From Lachnospiraceae bacterium (lineage in GTDB: Bacteria; Bacillota; Clostridia; Lachnospirales; Lachnospiraceae): a stretch of 58,979 nt of DNA. The stretch lies in assembly GCA_014804655.1 (NCBI GenBank), contig JAAUZK010000033.1:12002-70980 (forward strand), read 5' to 3'. The notes below the pieces were generated by a model. That model searched no databases, had not been told where the DNA came from, and saw nothing but the letters and a program-made list of their open reading frames with translations. Position numbers and translations under genes: made by a program. The stretch's first letter is position 1. The number at the start of each line of letters is the position of its first letter. Shown in pieces: positions 37,399 to 46,085 of this stretch.

Positions 37399-39633
37399 AT
37401 GAAGACGGATGCGAAGAAAAATAACAAGAAGATCGAAAAAGAGATTGAAAAACTGATCGGAAAATTGACATTGGATGAAAAGATTTCCATGATCCACGGA
37501 ACCGGAATCTTCAGAACCGGCGAGGTAGAGAGACTGGGAATTCCCGGGGTGGTCACTTCTGACGGACCTATGGGAGTCAGAGCGGAATTTATGAGAGACA
37601 GATGGATTCCGGCGGGGAATCATGACGATAACGTATCCTATCTGCCCAGTAACAGTGCGCTTGCTTCTACATGGAATCCGTATCGGGCTTATGAGATGGG
37701 ACATGTTCTCGGTGCAGAGGCGAGAGGACGCGGTAAGGATGTGATTCTGGCACCGGGCATCAACATCAAGCGCAGTCCGCTGTGCGGTAGAAATTTTGAG
37801 TATATGAGTGAAGATCCGAAGCTGACAGCTACTCTGGCGGTGCCTTTTATTAAAGGGGTACAGGAGAATGACGTTGCGGCGTGTGTAAAGCATTTTGCTG
37901 CGAATGTACAGGAAACGGACCGTCTCATGGTAGACGAGGAAATTGATGACAGGACATTATACGAGATTTATTTTCCGGCGTTTAAGGCGGCGGTGCAGGC
38001 GGGAAAGGCCTATTCTGTCATGGGCGCCTACAATAAGATTAACGGAGATTATTGTTGTGAGAACAAGAATTTGTTGGATCTGGTGTTACGCGGTGAGTGG
38101 GGCTTCGACGGCACAGTGATCAGCGACTGGGGTGCTGTACATAGGACAAAAGAGGCGGCGGAATGCTCTATGGATATGGAGATGTCGGTGTTCCCGGATT
38201 TCGATGAGTACAAGCTGGCCAATCCCTTGAAGGAAGCGATTATGAAAGGAGAGATCTCCGAGGAGACCGTCAATGCCAAGGTGCGTAACATTCTGCGAAT
38301 GATGTACCGGCTTAAGATGATCGGCAAAGAGAAAAATGACCGTAAGGCAGGTTCTTATAATACGCCGGAGCACAGAGAGATGATTCTGCGTACGGCGGAA
38401 GAATCCATGATTCTGTTAAAGAATGAGAAACAGACGCTGCCGCTTAATGCCTCGAAGATAAAGAAGCTTGTGGTGATCGGACAGAATGCGGCAAAAATCC
38501 ATTCGGATGGTGGCGGAAGTGCGGAGATCAAGGCACTCTATGAAACTTGTCCGCTGATGGGCTTAAAGATGTATCTGGGCGGCAATACACAGGTGGAATA
38601 TTATAAGGGATACCATGTTCCGGTTAAGCAGAAGACTTTTGACCATAATTGGCAGGCAGACAGTCTGGATGATTTGAAAGATACGGATATCGGTAAAGCA
38701 GTCCGGAATGAAGAGCATATGAACGAGATGCACCACAAGGGCGAGGAAGAGCGTCTGGCACAGTTGGAGAAAGATAAGGCGGAAGTGCATGAAAAGAATA
38801 AAGTGCTCTTCGCGCAGGCAATCGAAGCAGCTAAGGATGCAGATGCCGTTATCTTTGTGGGCGGCCTGAACCATGATATCGACAGTGAAGGCTTTGACCG
38901 AAGTGATATGAAATTGCCCTATGAGCAGGATGCACTGATTGAGGCACTGCTTGATGTGCGTAAGGACATGATCGTTACCTTTATCGGCGGCTCGCCGGTA
39001 GAGATGCCGTGGCGGAATAAGGCATCGGCAATTCTGTGGAGCTATTATGCAGGAATGGAGACGGGCAATGCTTTTGCCGAAATAATCTTCGGAGATGTCA
39101 ATCCGTCCGGTAAGCTGGCAGAGACATTTCCGAAAAAATATGAGGATTGTGTCACTGCGAAGAACGGGCAGTTCGGAGTGTGGGGCAAAATCACACTGGA
39201 GGAAGGACTGTATCTCGGATATCGCTATTTTGACAGAGAGCGTATTACGCCGGCATTCTGTTTCGGACACGGGCTTTCCTATACGGAGTTTGCTTACAGC
39301 GGGTTGACGCTGAAAGCGGAAAAAGGCAAGGATGTGAAGATTAACTTTACGGTCAAGAATACGGGCAAGAGAATCGGATCAGAGATCGTGCAGGTTTATA
39401 TTGCACCGATTGCACCGAAAGTGGACAGACCGGATAAAGAGCTGAAGGCGTATACGAAAGTCGAGCTGGCACCGGGTAAATCCAGAAAAGTAAGTCTGAC
39501 GCTGCGACAGGAAGACTTTGCGTATTTCGACGAACACTTGCATGAATTTATTGCGGATGCCGGAGACTATGAGATTCTGGTCGGCGCATCCTGTGAAGAT
39601 ATCCGATTAAAAGGGATTGCCGCTTTGGCATAA
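37399..39633 (+). CDS. Glycoside hydrolase family 3 beta-glycosidase
   Basis: A cytoplasmic GH3 enzyme of about 744 residues without a signal peptide, acting on imported beta-linked oligosaccharides. The N-terminal barrel has RGKDVILAPGINIKRSP, CVKHFAAN and the nucleophile Asp243 in TVISDWGAVH. The second alpha/beta/alpha domain (from about 330) contains GQNAAK and VGGLNHDIDSEGFDRSDMKLP, and a C-terminal fibronectin-III-like domain (about 640-744) ends the protein. An unusual, highly charged insert lies near residues 415-470. ATG 37399 fits GGAAAGGG better than 37393. Substrate class (gluco-, xylo- or other) cannot be decided. It stands alone, after tRNA-Pro on the opposite strand. Confidence 0.93.
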   Translation: MKTDAKKNNKKIEKEIEKLIGKLTLDEKISMIHGTGIFRTGEVERLGIPGVVTSDGPMGVRAEFMRDRWIPAGNHDDNVSYLPSNSALASTWNPYRAYEMGHVLGAEARGRGKDVILAPGINIKRSPLCGRNFEYMSEDPKLTATLAVPFIKGVQENDVAACVKHFAANVQETDRLMVDEEIDDRTLYEIYFPAFKAAVQAGKAYSVMGAYNKINGDYCCENKNLLDLVLRGEWGFDGTVISDWGAVHRTKEAAECSMDMEMSVFPDFDEYKLANPLKEAIMKGEISEETVNAKVRNILRMMYRLKMIGKEKNDRKAGSYNTPEHREMILRTAEESMILLKNEKQTLPLNASKIKKLVVIGQNAAKIHSDGGGSAEIKALYETCPLMGLKMYLGGNTQVEYYKGYHVPVKQKTFDHNWQADSLDDLKDTDIGKAVRNEEHMNEMHHKGEEERLAQLEKDKAEVHEKNKVLFAQAIEAAKDADAVIFVGGLNHDIDSEGFDRSDMKLPYEQDALIEALLDVRKDMIVTFIGGSPVEMPWRNKASAILWSYYAGMETGNAFAEIIFGDVNPSGKLAETFPKKYEDCVTAKNGQFGVWGKITLEEGLYLGYRYFDRERITPAFCFGHGLSYTEFAYSGLTLKAEKGKDVKINFTVKNTGKRIGSEIVQVYIAPIAPKVDRPDKELKAYTKVELAPGKSRKVSLTLRQEDFAYFDEHLHEFIADAGDYEILVGASCEDIRLKGIAALA

Positions 39634-39717
39634 TAAAAGGTATATTTTCCCATGATCCGGTGCATACTTTAAAGGAAACAACAATATGAGTATGTACAGG
39701 AAGGATGGGAAACAGAA

Positions 39718-39957
39718 ATGGATTATAATAATATACCGCTGAGTCTGGGAATGGCAATCACGGCAAATCAGGCTGCAATGGACCGGTTTGTAGATATGAC
39801 GGAAGCGGAGAAAGAAGCTTTTATTGACAGAAGCCGTGACGTTATGTCAAGAGAAGAGATGGAGAAACTGGTGAATACGCTAGCGGAAGATGAGGAGAAG
39901 ACGGATGTCCACCTGGAGGATGTGAACGATATTTTTAAAGGACCAAGCATCGGTTGA
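39718..39957 (+). CDS. Small uncharacterised acidic protein (79 aa)
   Basis: A 79-residue, acidic, probably all-helical protein beginning MDYNNIPLSLGMAITANQAA. It has no cysteine or membrane segment and no motif I can assign. AAGGATGGGAAA upstream provides a plausible ribosome-binding site, and the sense strand is free of better alternatives. It lies 84 bp after the GH3 gene. I recall similar small proteins in Lachnospiraceae genomes but no function; confidence rests mainly on coding-like composition and the upstream site. Confidence 0.7.
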   Translation: MDYNNIPLSLGMAITANQAAMDRFVDMTEAEKEAFIDRSRDVMSREEMEKLVNTLAEDEEKTDVHLEDVNDIFKGPSIG

Positions 39958-40019
39958 GGGGTGAAGCTGCACAGGGCAATTCGGATCTAATGCCTTCGTG
40001 CAGCTTGTGTCCTTAAGCA

Positions 40020-40091
40020 GATTGAAAAATCAGAGATTTTTCAATCGCAAATTTGTGCCGACGCTGTTAGCGTCTCGGCTTACAAATTTGC
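40020..40091. repeat. Nested palindromic element C
   Basis: A perfect 12-bp hairpin GATTGAAAAATC-AGA-GATTTTTCAATC (40020-40046) is followed at once by arms GCAAATTTGT (40047-40056) and ACAAATTTGC (40082-40091) that enclose a third hairpin GACGCT-GTT-AGCGTC (40060-40074). It sits 26 bp before the cca start. The T-run needed for a normal terminator is missing. It may be an intergenic repeat or a leader structure for cca. Confidence 0.6.
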
Positions 40092-40117
40092 AGGCTGAGC
40101 AAGAATAGGGGATGAAG

Positions 40118-41446
40118 ATGCACATACAAATGCCTGACAAAGTACATAAGATTATAGAAATATTGGAGGCAGCAGGCTATGAGGCATACGCTGTCGGCGG
40201 CTGCGTCCGGGACTCTATACTCGGCAGAGAGCCCAATGACTGGGACATTACCACTTCGGCGAAACCGGAGGAGACGAAGAGTCTTTTTGCCAGAACGATT
40301 GATACCGGTATTAAACACGGAACGGTGACAGTTATGCTGGATAAGGAAGGTTTCGAGGTGACCACCTACCGTATTGACGGGATCTATGAGGATAACAGGC
40401 ATCCGAAGGAGGTCACGTTTACTGCCAGTCTGGAGGAAGACTTGAAGAGGCGGGACTTTACCGTCAATGCTATGGCGTACAATGAGCGGACAGGCTTGGT
40501 GGATATTTTCGGAGGTTTGGCGGATATAGAGCAGGGTATTATTCGATGCGTGGGCAATGCGAAGGAGCGCTTCACGGAAGATGCGCTGCGTATGTTACGG
40601 GCGGTTCGTTTCTCAGCACAGCTGGGATATGAGATTGAGGAGAAGACAAAACAGGCGATTCGTAGGCTTGCTCCGAATTTAAAAAAGATCAGCGCGGAGC
40701 GGATACAGGTGGAACTGGTCAAATTGGTGACATCACCGCATCCGGATTATCTTCGTACCGCTTACGAGACAGGGATCACGCAGCAGATTCTGCCGGAATT
40801 TGACATCTGTATGGAGACGAACCAGAATAATCCACATCACTGCTATAACGTCGGAGAACATATATTACATTCCATGCAGGAGACTGCACCGGATAAGGTA
40901 TTGCGGCTTGGTATGCTTTTTCACGATATCGCTAAACCGCAGACGCTTTCCATCGATGATGAGGGAATTACCCATAACAAGGGACATGCCGAGTTGGGTG
41001 AGAAAATGACAAGGCAGATTCTGCGCCGCCTTAAATTCGATAACGATACGATCGATAAGGTATCGAAGATCGTGCTTTATCATGATCAGGAGGTCGGGCT
41101 TACACCAAGCGGAGTCAGACGGGCGGTGAACCGGATGGGAGAAGAAATCTTTACCATGCTGTTTGCTGTACAATATGCGGATGTCCTTGCGCAGAGTGAT
41201 TATCTGCGGGAAGAGAAACTGCAGAAGCTTACATATAAGAAGGAAATCTACGAAGGAATCTGCCGGAGGAAAGAATGTCTGAACCTGAAAGACTTAGCGG
41301 TCACAGGTAGTGATCTGATTGCGCTCGGGATACCCGCAGGAAGGCAGATCGGTGTGATATTAAACGATCTTCTGGATATTGTGCTGGAGGAACCGGCACG
41401 TAATACGCGGGAGGAATTACTACGAATTTGTAAAGAAAAAAGATAA
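40118..41446 (+). CDS. cca: CCA tRNA nucleotidyltransferase
   Basis: A protein of 442 residues that builds or repairs the 3' CCA of tRNAs, needed here because neither tRNA gene in the window encodes CCA. The nucleotidyltransferase head has YAVGGCVRD near 27 and the metal-binding DWDITTSA near 43. The RNA-binding neck region has RRDFTVNAMAY and EDALRMLRAVRFSAQLGYEI; an HD domain follows near 260-300 (LGMLFHDIAKP, HNKGHAELG). ATG 40118 fits the GGGG ribosome-binding site better than the overlapping 40112. The HD domain could also give phosphatase activity, which is family knowledge only. Confidence 0.94.
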   Translation: MHIQMPDKVHKIIEILEAAGYEAYAVGGCVRDSILGREPNDWDITTSAKPEETKSLFARTIDTGIKHGTVTVMLDKEGFEVTTYRIDGIYEDNRHPKEVTFTASLEEDLKRRDFTVNAMAYNERTGLVDIFGGLADIEQGIIRCVGNAKERFTEDALRMLRAVRFSAQLGYEIEEKTKQAIRRLAPNLKKISAERIQVELVKLVTSPHPDYLRTAYETGITQQILPEFDICMETNQNNPHHCYNVGEHILHSMQETAPDKVLRLGMLFHDIAKPQTLSIDDEGITHNKGHAELGEKMTRQILRRLKFDNDTIDKVSKIVLYHDQEVGLTPSGVRRAVNRMGEEIFTMLFAVQYADVLAQSDYLREEKLQKLTYKKEIYEGICRRKECLNLKDLAVTGSDLIALGIPAGRQIGVILNDLLDIVLEEPARNTREELLRICKEKR

Positions 41447-41509
41447 ATTTTCATACTTTCCCACTGCTTCTCATAAGATAGGATAGACGACAAAGCGGGG
41501 GGTATTCGT

Positions 41510-42487
41510 GTGAATGACAGAGCAGTCAGTTTATTAGATCATTATGAAATAGAGGTGAATCGTACCTGGAAGGGACGGGGCGCTATTCTGTGCGATTCGG
41601 ATCATGGATTGCTTATCTTAAAAGAATATTGTGGGCCTGCTGATAAAGTGTTATTCCAGGATTTGCTATTAAAACATATTAATGAAAGCGGTATCATAAG
41701 GGCAGAATCTATCCTGCGCACGAGAGAAGATGAAATGATCGTCTTCGATCAGGACAGGGTGCCGTATATAGTTAAGACCTACTATGAGGGACGGGAATGC
41801 AATCATCGGGACACAGAAGAATGCCAGCAGGCGGTTTCCACACTTGCAAGGCTGCATAACATCTCAGATCTTTCGGCTCATGATGAGTTGAGAGAGCAGC
41901 CGGTATTCCGAATTGAACAAGAGTATGAGAAACATAATCGGGAATTAAAGAAAGTCCGGAAATTTCTGCGTGAAAAAAGCCAAAAAACGGATTTTGAGAT
42001 TTATTTAATGAAGCATTATGATTATTTCATGAATAATGCCTTGCAAATTACCGATGAATTGCGTTATTATGCCTATGAGGAAGATTCTTACGAATTTCCT
42101 ATTGTGTGTCACGGCGACTATCAGTATCATAATATTATGCAGACGCAGGAAGGAATTGTGCTGCTTAATTTCGAGAAATGTGTGCGGGATTATCCGGTAC
42201 GGGATCTGAATCTGTTCCTGCGTAAGATCTTGGAAAAAAATAACTGGTCGCAGACACTTGGTGATATGCTGTTAGAGAGTTATAATAGAGAGAGGAATCT
42301 GACGAACAGGGATTATAAACAGTTATACTATCGGCTGGCGTATCCCGAAAAGTTCTGGAAGATCGTAAATTTCTATTATAACAGCGGCAAAGCATGGATT
42401 CCTATGAGAAACATGGAAAAGATAGAGAAGCTCTTCGCGCAGGAGAGGGAGAAACAGCTTTTCCTGGAGAGTATATTCAAACTGTGA
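41510..42487 (+). CDS. CotS-family spore coat protein (APH-fold kinase-like)
   Basis: A 325-residue protein with the aminoglycoside-phosphotransferase/choline-kinase fold used by CotS-family spore coat proteins. The catalytic-loop equivalent is HGDYQYHNIM near residue 201; the metal-binding position usually Asp in LIDFD appears as LLNFEK near 216, so kinase activity is uncertain. The start is GTG 41510 behind GGGGGGT. It lies 63 bp after cca and 59 bp before the lipoprotein gene. Sporulation genes elsewhere in the window support a spore role, but a small-molecule kinase cannot be excluded. Confidence 0.75.
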   Translation: MNDRAVSLLDHYEIEVNRTWKGRGAILCDSDHGLLILKEYCGPADKVLFQDLLLKHINESGIIRAESILRTREDEMIVFDQDRVPYIVKTYYEGRECNHRDTEECQQAVSTLARLHNISDLSAHDELREQPVFRIEQEYEKHNRELKKVRKFLREKSQKTDFEIYLMKHYDYFMNNALQITDELRYYAYEEDSYEFPIVCHGDYQYHNIMQTQEGIVLLNFEKCVRDYPVRDLNLFLRKILEKNNWSQTLGDMLLESYNRERNLTNRDYKQLYYRLAYPEKFWKIVNFYYNSGKAWIPMRNMEKIEKLFAQEREKQLFLESIFKL

Positions 42488-42546
42488 GCAAAATGCCGCA
42501 CCGTCTTAAAGAGGCGGCAGCGGAATGGAAAGGATAAGGTTGTAGG

Positions 42547-44130
42547 ATGCACGGAAGAATTTCACAGGCAGCAACAGTCATTGTTGTATTGGCATTGCTG
42601 ATTACCGGCTGTACTTCACAGGCGAGTAGTATAGGCATGGCTAAGGATAAGGCAGGTAAAGTGGTTGATACCGGCTTTACAGTCAGTACGGTGGGCAGCT
42701 ATGATTCGGCGGATACGGCGGTAGTCATGTCCGTTGATCAGCAAAACAACAGTGTCACGCTCATGAACATGGATGCGGGAAGGCAGTATACGTTGTATTA
42801 TGACGGCACAACCTATGTGAAGGATAAATACAACGGTCCGATGACGATCTCTCAGGTTAGGGCGGGGGATGTGGTAGATGTCAATTTTCTGAAAGGAAAA
42901 AGACAGCTTGCCAGCATTCAGTTATCTCCGAAAGCATGGGTATATGATAATGTGGAAAACTATAATCTGGGCGGTATCAACAAAACGGCAAGCATAGGCT
43001 CCAATACTTATTCTTTGCCGGAGGATGTGGTGGTACTTTCTGACGGTAAACGTACGGAAGTCATGGATATTGTGACGCAGGATCTGCTTTCGATTCGCGG
43101 AATTGATCATAAAATCTACAGTATCAATGTAGAGAAAGGACACGGATATCTGCGTCTGAAGAATGATCAGGCGTTGATCGGCGGATGGATTGAGGTAGGT
43201 AATACCGTAATCAGAGAGATTACCGAGGATATGCTGTTAGTAGTGCCGGAAGGAAGTTATCAGGTATTTCTGTCTAATAATGGTGCAAGCTGTACCAAGG
43301 ATATTATTGTGGAGAGAGATAAGGAAGTTGTACTGGATGTAGGCGATCTGGAAGTTCCGCAGGATAAGACCGGAAGGATTGTATTGTCTGTCACACCGGA
43401 TACTGCTACGGTTAAGATAGATAACCGGACAGTGGACATCAACAATCCGGTAGAGCTTACTTATGGAATTCACCAAATATATTTAGAAGCGGAAGGGTAC
43501 GATTCGCTGAGGAAATATATTCAGGTCGGTTCGGAATATGCTAAGATTTCTTTTAAATTGGAAGAAAAGAAACAGAAAGAAGACGATAACTCTTCGATCA
43601 GTCAGAACAGTATAGAGGATAAGGAATCCGAAAAGGACGATAATTCTTCTGACGATGCCCTGAATTCTACCAGCGGAAATAAAGTGTATATTGACGCACC
43701 GAAGAATGTAGAGGTATATGTGGACGGCAATTACAGGGGTATCTCACCGGTCAGCTTCAAGAAAGTGACGGGCAGTCATACCGTTACACTTCGTAAGAGT
43801 GGATATAAAACGAAGAGTTATACCATATATTTGTATAATGATGGAGAAGATATTACTTATTCCTTCTCGGATCTGGAAAAGGAAGACAGTTCTGTCAGCA
43901 ACAATAAGAATAATTCTAAGTCCGAAAATTCTACAAGAGAGGATAAAGAGCCGGATCTGGATATTGTAGGAACTGTGAGCGGAAATAATTCCATTAAGGT
44001 CCCTGATCCTATTGACGAAGTGATAACGGACGAGGAAGAGACGAAGGAACCTGAAACACCGGATGAATCCGGATCAGATAAAAAGCCGGGAGCATCAGAT
44101 GGGGCAGGCTCAGAGGAACAGGATGACTAA
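42547..44130 (+). CDS. Lipoprotein with two PEGA domains
   Basis: A 527-residue secreted lipoprotein. The signal peptide ends in a lipobox LITGC with Cys22. Beta-rich regions (about 45-260) precede a PEGA domain near 276-327 (GRIVLSVTPDTATVKIDNRT), a Ser/Asp/Glu-rich linker near 340-378, a second PEGA domain near 380-432 (VEVYVDGNYRGISPVSFKKV) and an acidic low-complexity tail. PEGA domains are surface or wall-associated modules of uncertain ligand. The stop overlaps the mazG start by eight bases. Function is unknown. Confidence 0.82.
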   Translation: MHGRISQAATVIVVLALLITGCTSQASSIGMAKDKAGKVVDTGFTVSTVGSYDSADTAVVMSVDQQNNSVTLMNMDAGRQYTLYYDGTTYVKDKYNGPMTISQVRAGDVVDVNFLKGKRQLASIQLSPKAWVYDNVENYNLGGINKTASIGSNTYSLPEDVVVLSDGKRTEVMDIVTQDLLSIRGIDHKIYSINVEKGHGYLRLKNDQALIGGWIEVGNTVIREITEDMLLVVPEGSYQVFLSNNGASCTKDIIVERDKEVVLDVGDLEVPQDKTGRIVLSVTPDTATVKIDNRTVDINNPVELTYGIHQIYLEAEGYDSLRKYIQVGSEYAKISFKLEEKKQKEDDNSSISQNSIEDKESEKDDNSSDDALNSTSGNKVYIDAPKNVEVYVDGNYRGISPVSFKKVTGSHTVTLRKSGYKTKSYTIYLYNDGEDITYSFSDLEKEDSSVSNNKNNSKSENSTREDKEPDLDIVGTVSGNNSIKVPDPIDEVITDEEETKEPETPDESGSDKKPGASDGAGSEEQDD

Positions 44131-44848
44131 GAAATATACCTATGAAGATTTATTGGAGATTATCAGAACTCTGCGAGGAGAGAACGGTTGTCCCTGGGAC
44201 AGGGTGCAGACGCATGAGAGCCTGAAACCGTGTATGATGGAAGAAGCGGCCGAGTTGCTGGCATCTATCCGGATCTACGATCAGACGGGTAATCCCGAAA
44301 ACATGTGTGAAGAATTGGGGGATGTGCTTCTGCAGGTTGTCATGCATGCACAGATCGCGTCGGAAGAGGGACTCTTTACGATGGATGATGTGATCGATGC
44401 GGTCAGCCGTAAGATGGTGCGGAGACATCCGCATGTATTTGGGACAAACAATGCGGATACACCGGAGGAAGCGCTTACCAATTGGGAAGAGATTAAGAAG
44501 GAAGAGAAGAAGGATAAAAGCTGGATCTCATCCCCGCTTCGCGAGATTCCGCAGGAGCTGCCTGCGCTCACGAGAGCGGCTAAGGTTCTGAAGAAGATAG
44601 ATAAGTACTATGAGAGCGGCAGTACATATGAGCAGGATGTAGAAGCGTTGAAACAGTCGGTGGAAGCACTTTCGGCATGCAAGCCGGAGACTTACGGCAA
44701 GGAGCTGGAACTGATCGTGGCAGACATGTTGCTTAGATTGTCCGACATTGCGAGGATCACTAAGATTTCACAGGAACAGATTTTGACCGACAGAATAGAA
44801 GATTTGATCGAGCAGTATGAGAAGCCGGAATTGAAGAATCGGATGTAA
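44123..44848 (+). CDS. mazG: Nucleoside triphosphate pyrophosphohydrolase MazG
   Basis: A 241-residue tandem-domain MazG with CPWDRVQTHESLKPCMMEEAAELL near the N-terminus, the metal-binding E-E-x-x-E and EELGDVLLQV helices, the linker block RRHPHVFG and a second, more diverged domain. It hydrolyses NTPs and dNTPs to monophosphates as a house-cleaning enzyme. ATG 44123 follows CAGAGGAACAGG and overlaps the lipoprotein stop by eight bases; an earlier in-frame Met at 44063 would add 20 residues that double as the lipoprotein tail. hup follows after 197 bp with its own promoter. Confidence 0.93.
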   Translation: MTKKYTYEDLLEIIRTLRGENGCPWDRVQTHESLKPCMMEEAAELLASIRIYDQTGNPENMCEELGDVLLQVVMHAQIASEEGLFTMDDVIDAVSRKMVRRHPHVFGTNNADTPEEALTNWEEIKKEEKKDKSWISSPLREIPQELPALTRAAKVLKKIDKYYESGSTYEQDVEALKQSVEALSACKPETYGKELELIVADMLLRLSDIARITKISQEQILTDRIEDLIEQYEKPELKNRM

Positions 44849-44945
44849 AGTGACAAAAAACGACAGAAACAATTTACATAACATATTTTCATATATAGCA
44901 ACTTATGAAAATACCGAAAAACGCCGTAAAAAAGCCTTTTTTTGC

Positions 44946-44974
44946 TTGACAACGAGGGGAAAAGCGTATATAAA
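44946..44974 (+). promoter_or_regulatory. Sigma-A-type promoter for hup
   Basis: TTGACA (44946-44951) and TATAAA (44969-44974) with a 17-base spacer, a near-consensus promoter about 70 bp before the hup start codon. Confidence 0.85.
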
Positions 44975-45045
44975 TGTATGTAGGCGTTTCAAAAGAGAAA
45001 CATCTAATAACAATATGAAAACTCATTTAAGAGGAGGAGTTCAAG

Positions 45046-45321
45046 ATGAACAAGACAGAATTAGTTGCTGCTATGGCTGATCAGGCAGGTTTATCCAAGA
45101 AAGATGCAGAGAAGGCATTAAAGGCATTTACAGACGTTGTTGCAGATGAGCTGAAGAAAGACGGCAAGGTACAGTTAGTTGGTTTCGGTACTTTTGAAGT
45201 TTCCAAGAGAGCTGCAAGAGAAGGCAGAAACCCTCAGAGCGGCGCTGTTATGAAGATCGCTGCTTCCAAGGCACCTAAGTTCAAAGCCGGCAAGGCATTG
45301 AAGGACATGCTTAACGCATAA
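45046..45321 (+). CDS. hup: HU-family DNA-binding protein
   Basis: A 91-residue HU, the small basic dimer that bends and compacts the nucleoid. It starts MNKTELVAAMADQAGLSKKD, has the DNA-intercalating arm with RNPQSG near 60-65 after the family signature GFGTFEVSKRAAREG, and ends KAGKALKDMLNA. AGAGGAGG precedes the ATG. A strong promoter upstream and a terminator downstream make it a single-gene unit expressed at high level. Confidence 0.96.
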   Translation: MNKTELVAAMADQAGLSKKDAEKALKAFTDVVADELKKDGKVQLVGFGTFEVSKRAAREGRNPQSGAVMKIAASKAPKFKAGKALKDMLNA

Positions 45322-45343
45322 GATATTTGTGATGAAGAACGAT

Positions 45344-45376
45344 AAAAGCCTGTATGCATTTGCATATGGGCTTTTT
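45344..45376 (+). terminator. Terminator of hup
   Basis: AAAAGCC, an interrupted stem around TATGC/GCATA, and GGCTTTTT with five terminal T residues. Confidence 0.8.
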
Positions 45377-45428
45377 GACTATTATAAATAGTTTTACCGA
45401 TACAAAGAATAGATACAGGAGGAAAATT

Positions 45429-45671
45429 ATGAGACTGGACAAATATTTAAAGGTTTCCCGCCTAATCAAGCGACGCACGGTGGCAAACGAGGCATGTGAC
45501 GCAGGCAGAGTGCTTGTCAATGATAAGCCAGCCAAGGCTTCGACGAATGTCAAGGTGGGAGATACGATTACGATCGGCTTCGGTAATAAGGAAGTGAAGG
45601 TGGAGGTTCTGGATGTGCAGGAAACCGTACGCAAGGAAGAGGCAAAAGAGCTGTTCCGATATTTGACATAA
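45429..45671 (+). CDS. rqcP: S4-domain ribosome-quality-control protein RqcP (YabO/Hsp15 type)
   Basis: An 80-residue S4-domain protein starting MRLDKYLKVSRLIKRRTVAN, with the S4 turn ACDAGRVLVNDKPAK. It matches the YabO/RqcP group, which binds the 50S subunit and helps RqcH add alanine tails to stalled nascent chains; that role comes from B. subtilis work. ATG 45429 follows ACAGGAGG by six bases; the in-frame upstream Met at 45354 lies in the hup terminator. It is followed by yabP and yabQ as in Bacillus, which supports the assignment. Confidence 0.9.
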   Translation: MRLDKYLKVSRLIKRRTVANEACDAGRVLVNDKPAKASTNVKVGDTITIGFGNKEVKVEVLDVQETVRKEEAKELFRYLT

Positions 45672-45765
45672 GAAGTCAGGCATATTTTATCCGGATCGGG
45701 CATACATTTAACAAGTAGCATAACTGTGCGGCACACCGTGTCCCGCAGTTCCCGGAGGATAATGT

Positions 45766-46056
45766 ATGGAAGATCTGAATCATGTGAATAAAAGACCCCA
45801 TAAGCTTATGCTCACCGACAGAAGGACATGTACCATAAGCGGTGTGAATGATGTATTATCTTTTGATGTCAATGAGATCCTGTTAGAGACGGAGCAGGGT
45901 ATGTTAATGATCAGAGGTACACAGCTGCATGTGAGCAGGCTGTCGCTTGACAAAGGAGAGGTAGATGTAGACGGACGGATTGATAGTTTTACCTATTCGG
46001 AAAATGCCGGTTACGGCACGAAGGGTGAATCGTTCATCGCCAGACTATTTAAGTAA
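45766..46056 (+). CDS. yabP: Sporulation protein YabP
   Basis: A 96-residue protein starting MEDLNHVNKRPHKLMLTDRR, with the YabP blocks CTISGVNDVLSFDVNEILLET and QGMLMIRGTQLHVSRLSLDKGEVDVDG. The family has a small beta-rich fold and in B. subtilis is needed for spore coat or cortex formation. GGAGG lies seven bases before the ATG at 45766. It sits between rqcP and yabQ, the conserved sporulation order, and so argues that this organism makes endospores. Confidence 0.92.
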   Translation: MEDLNHVNKRPHKLMLTDRRTCTISGVNDVLSFDVNEILLETEQGMLMIRGTQLHVSRLSLDKGEVDVDGRIDSFTYSENAGYGTKGESFIARLFK

Positions 46057-46085
46057 CTAAGTAACTCTTGGGGGAATCGCAGGGT

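Noticed and set aside
38563..39270. Long minus-strand reading frame opposite the GH3 gene
   Set aside because: Antisense shadow of a clear glycosidase; no family features or start signals.
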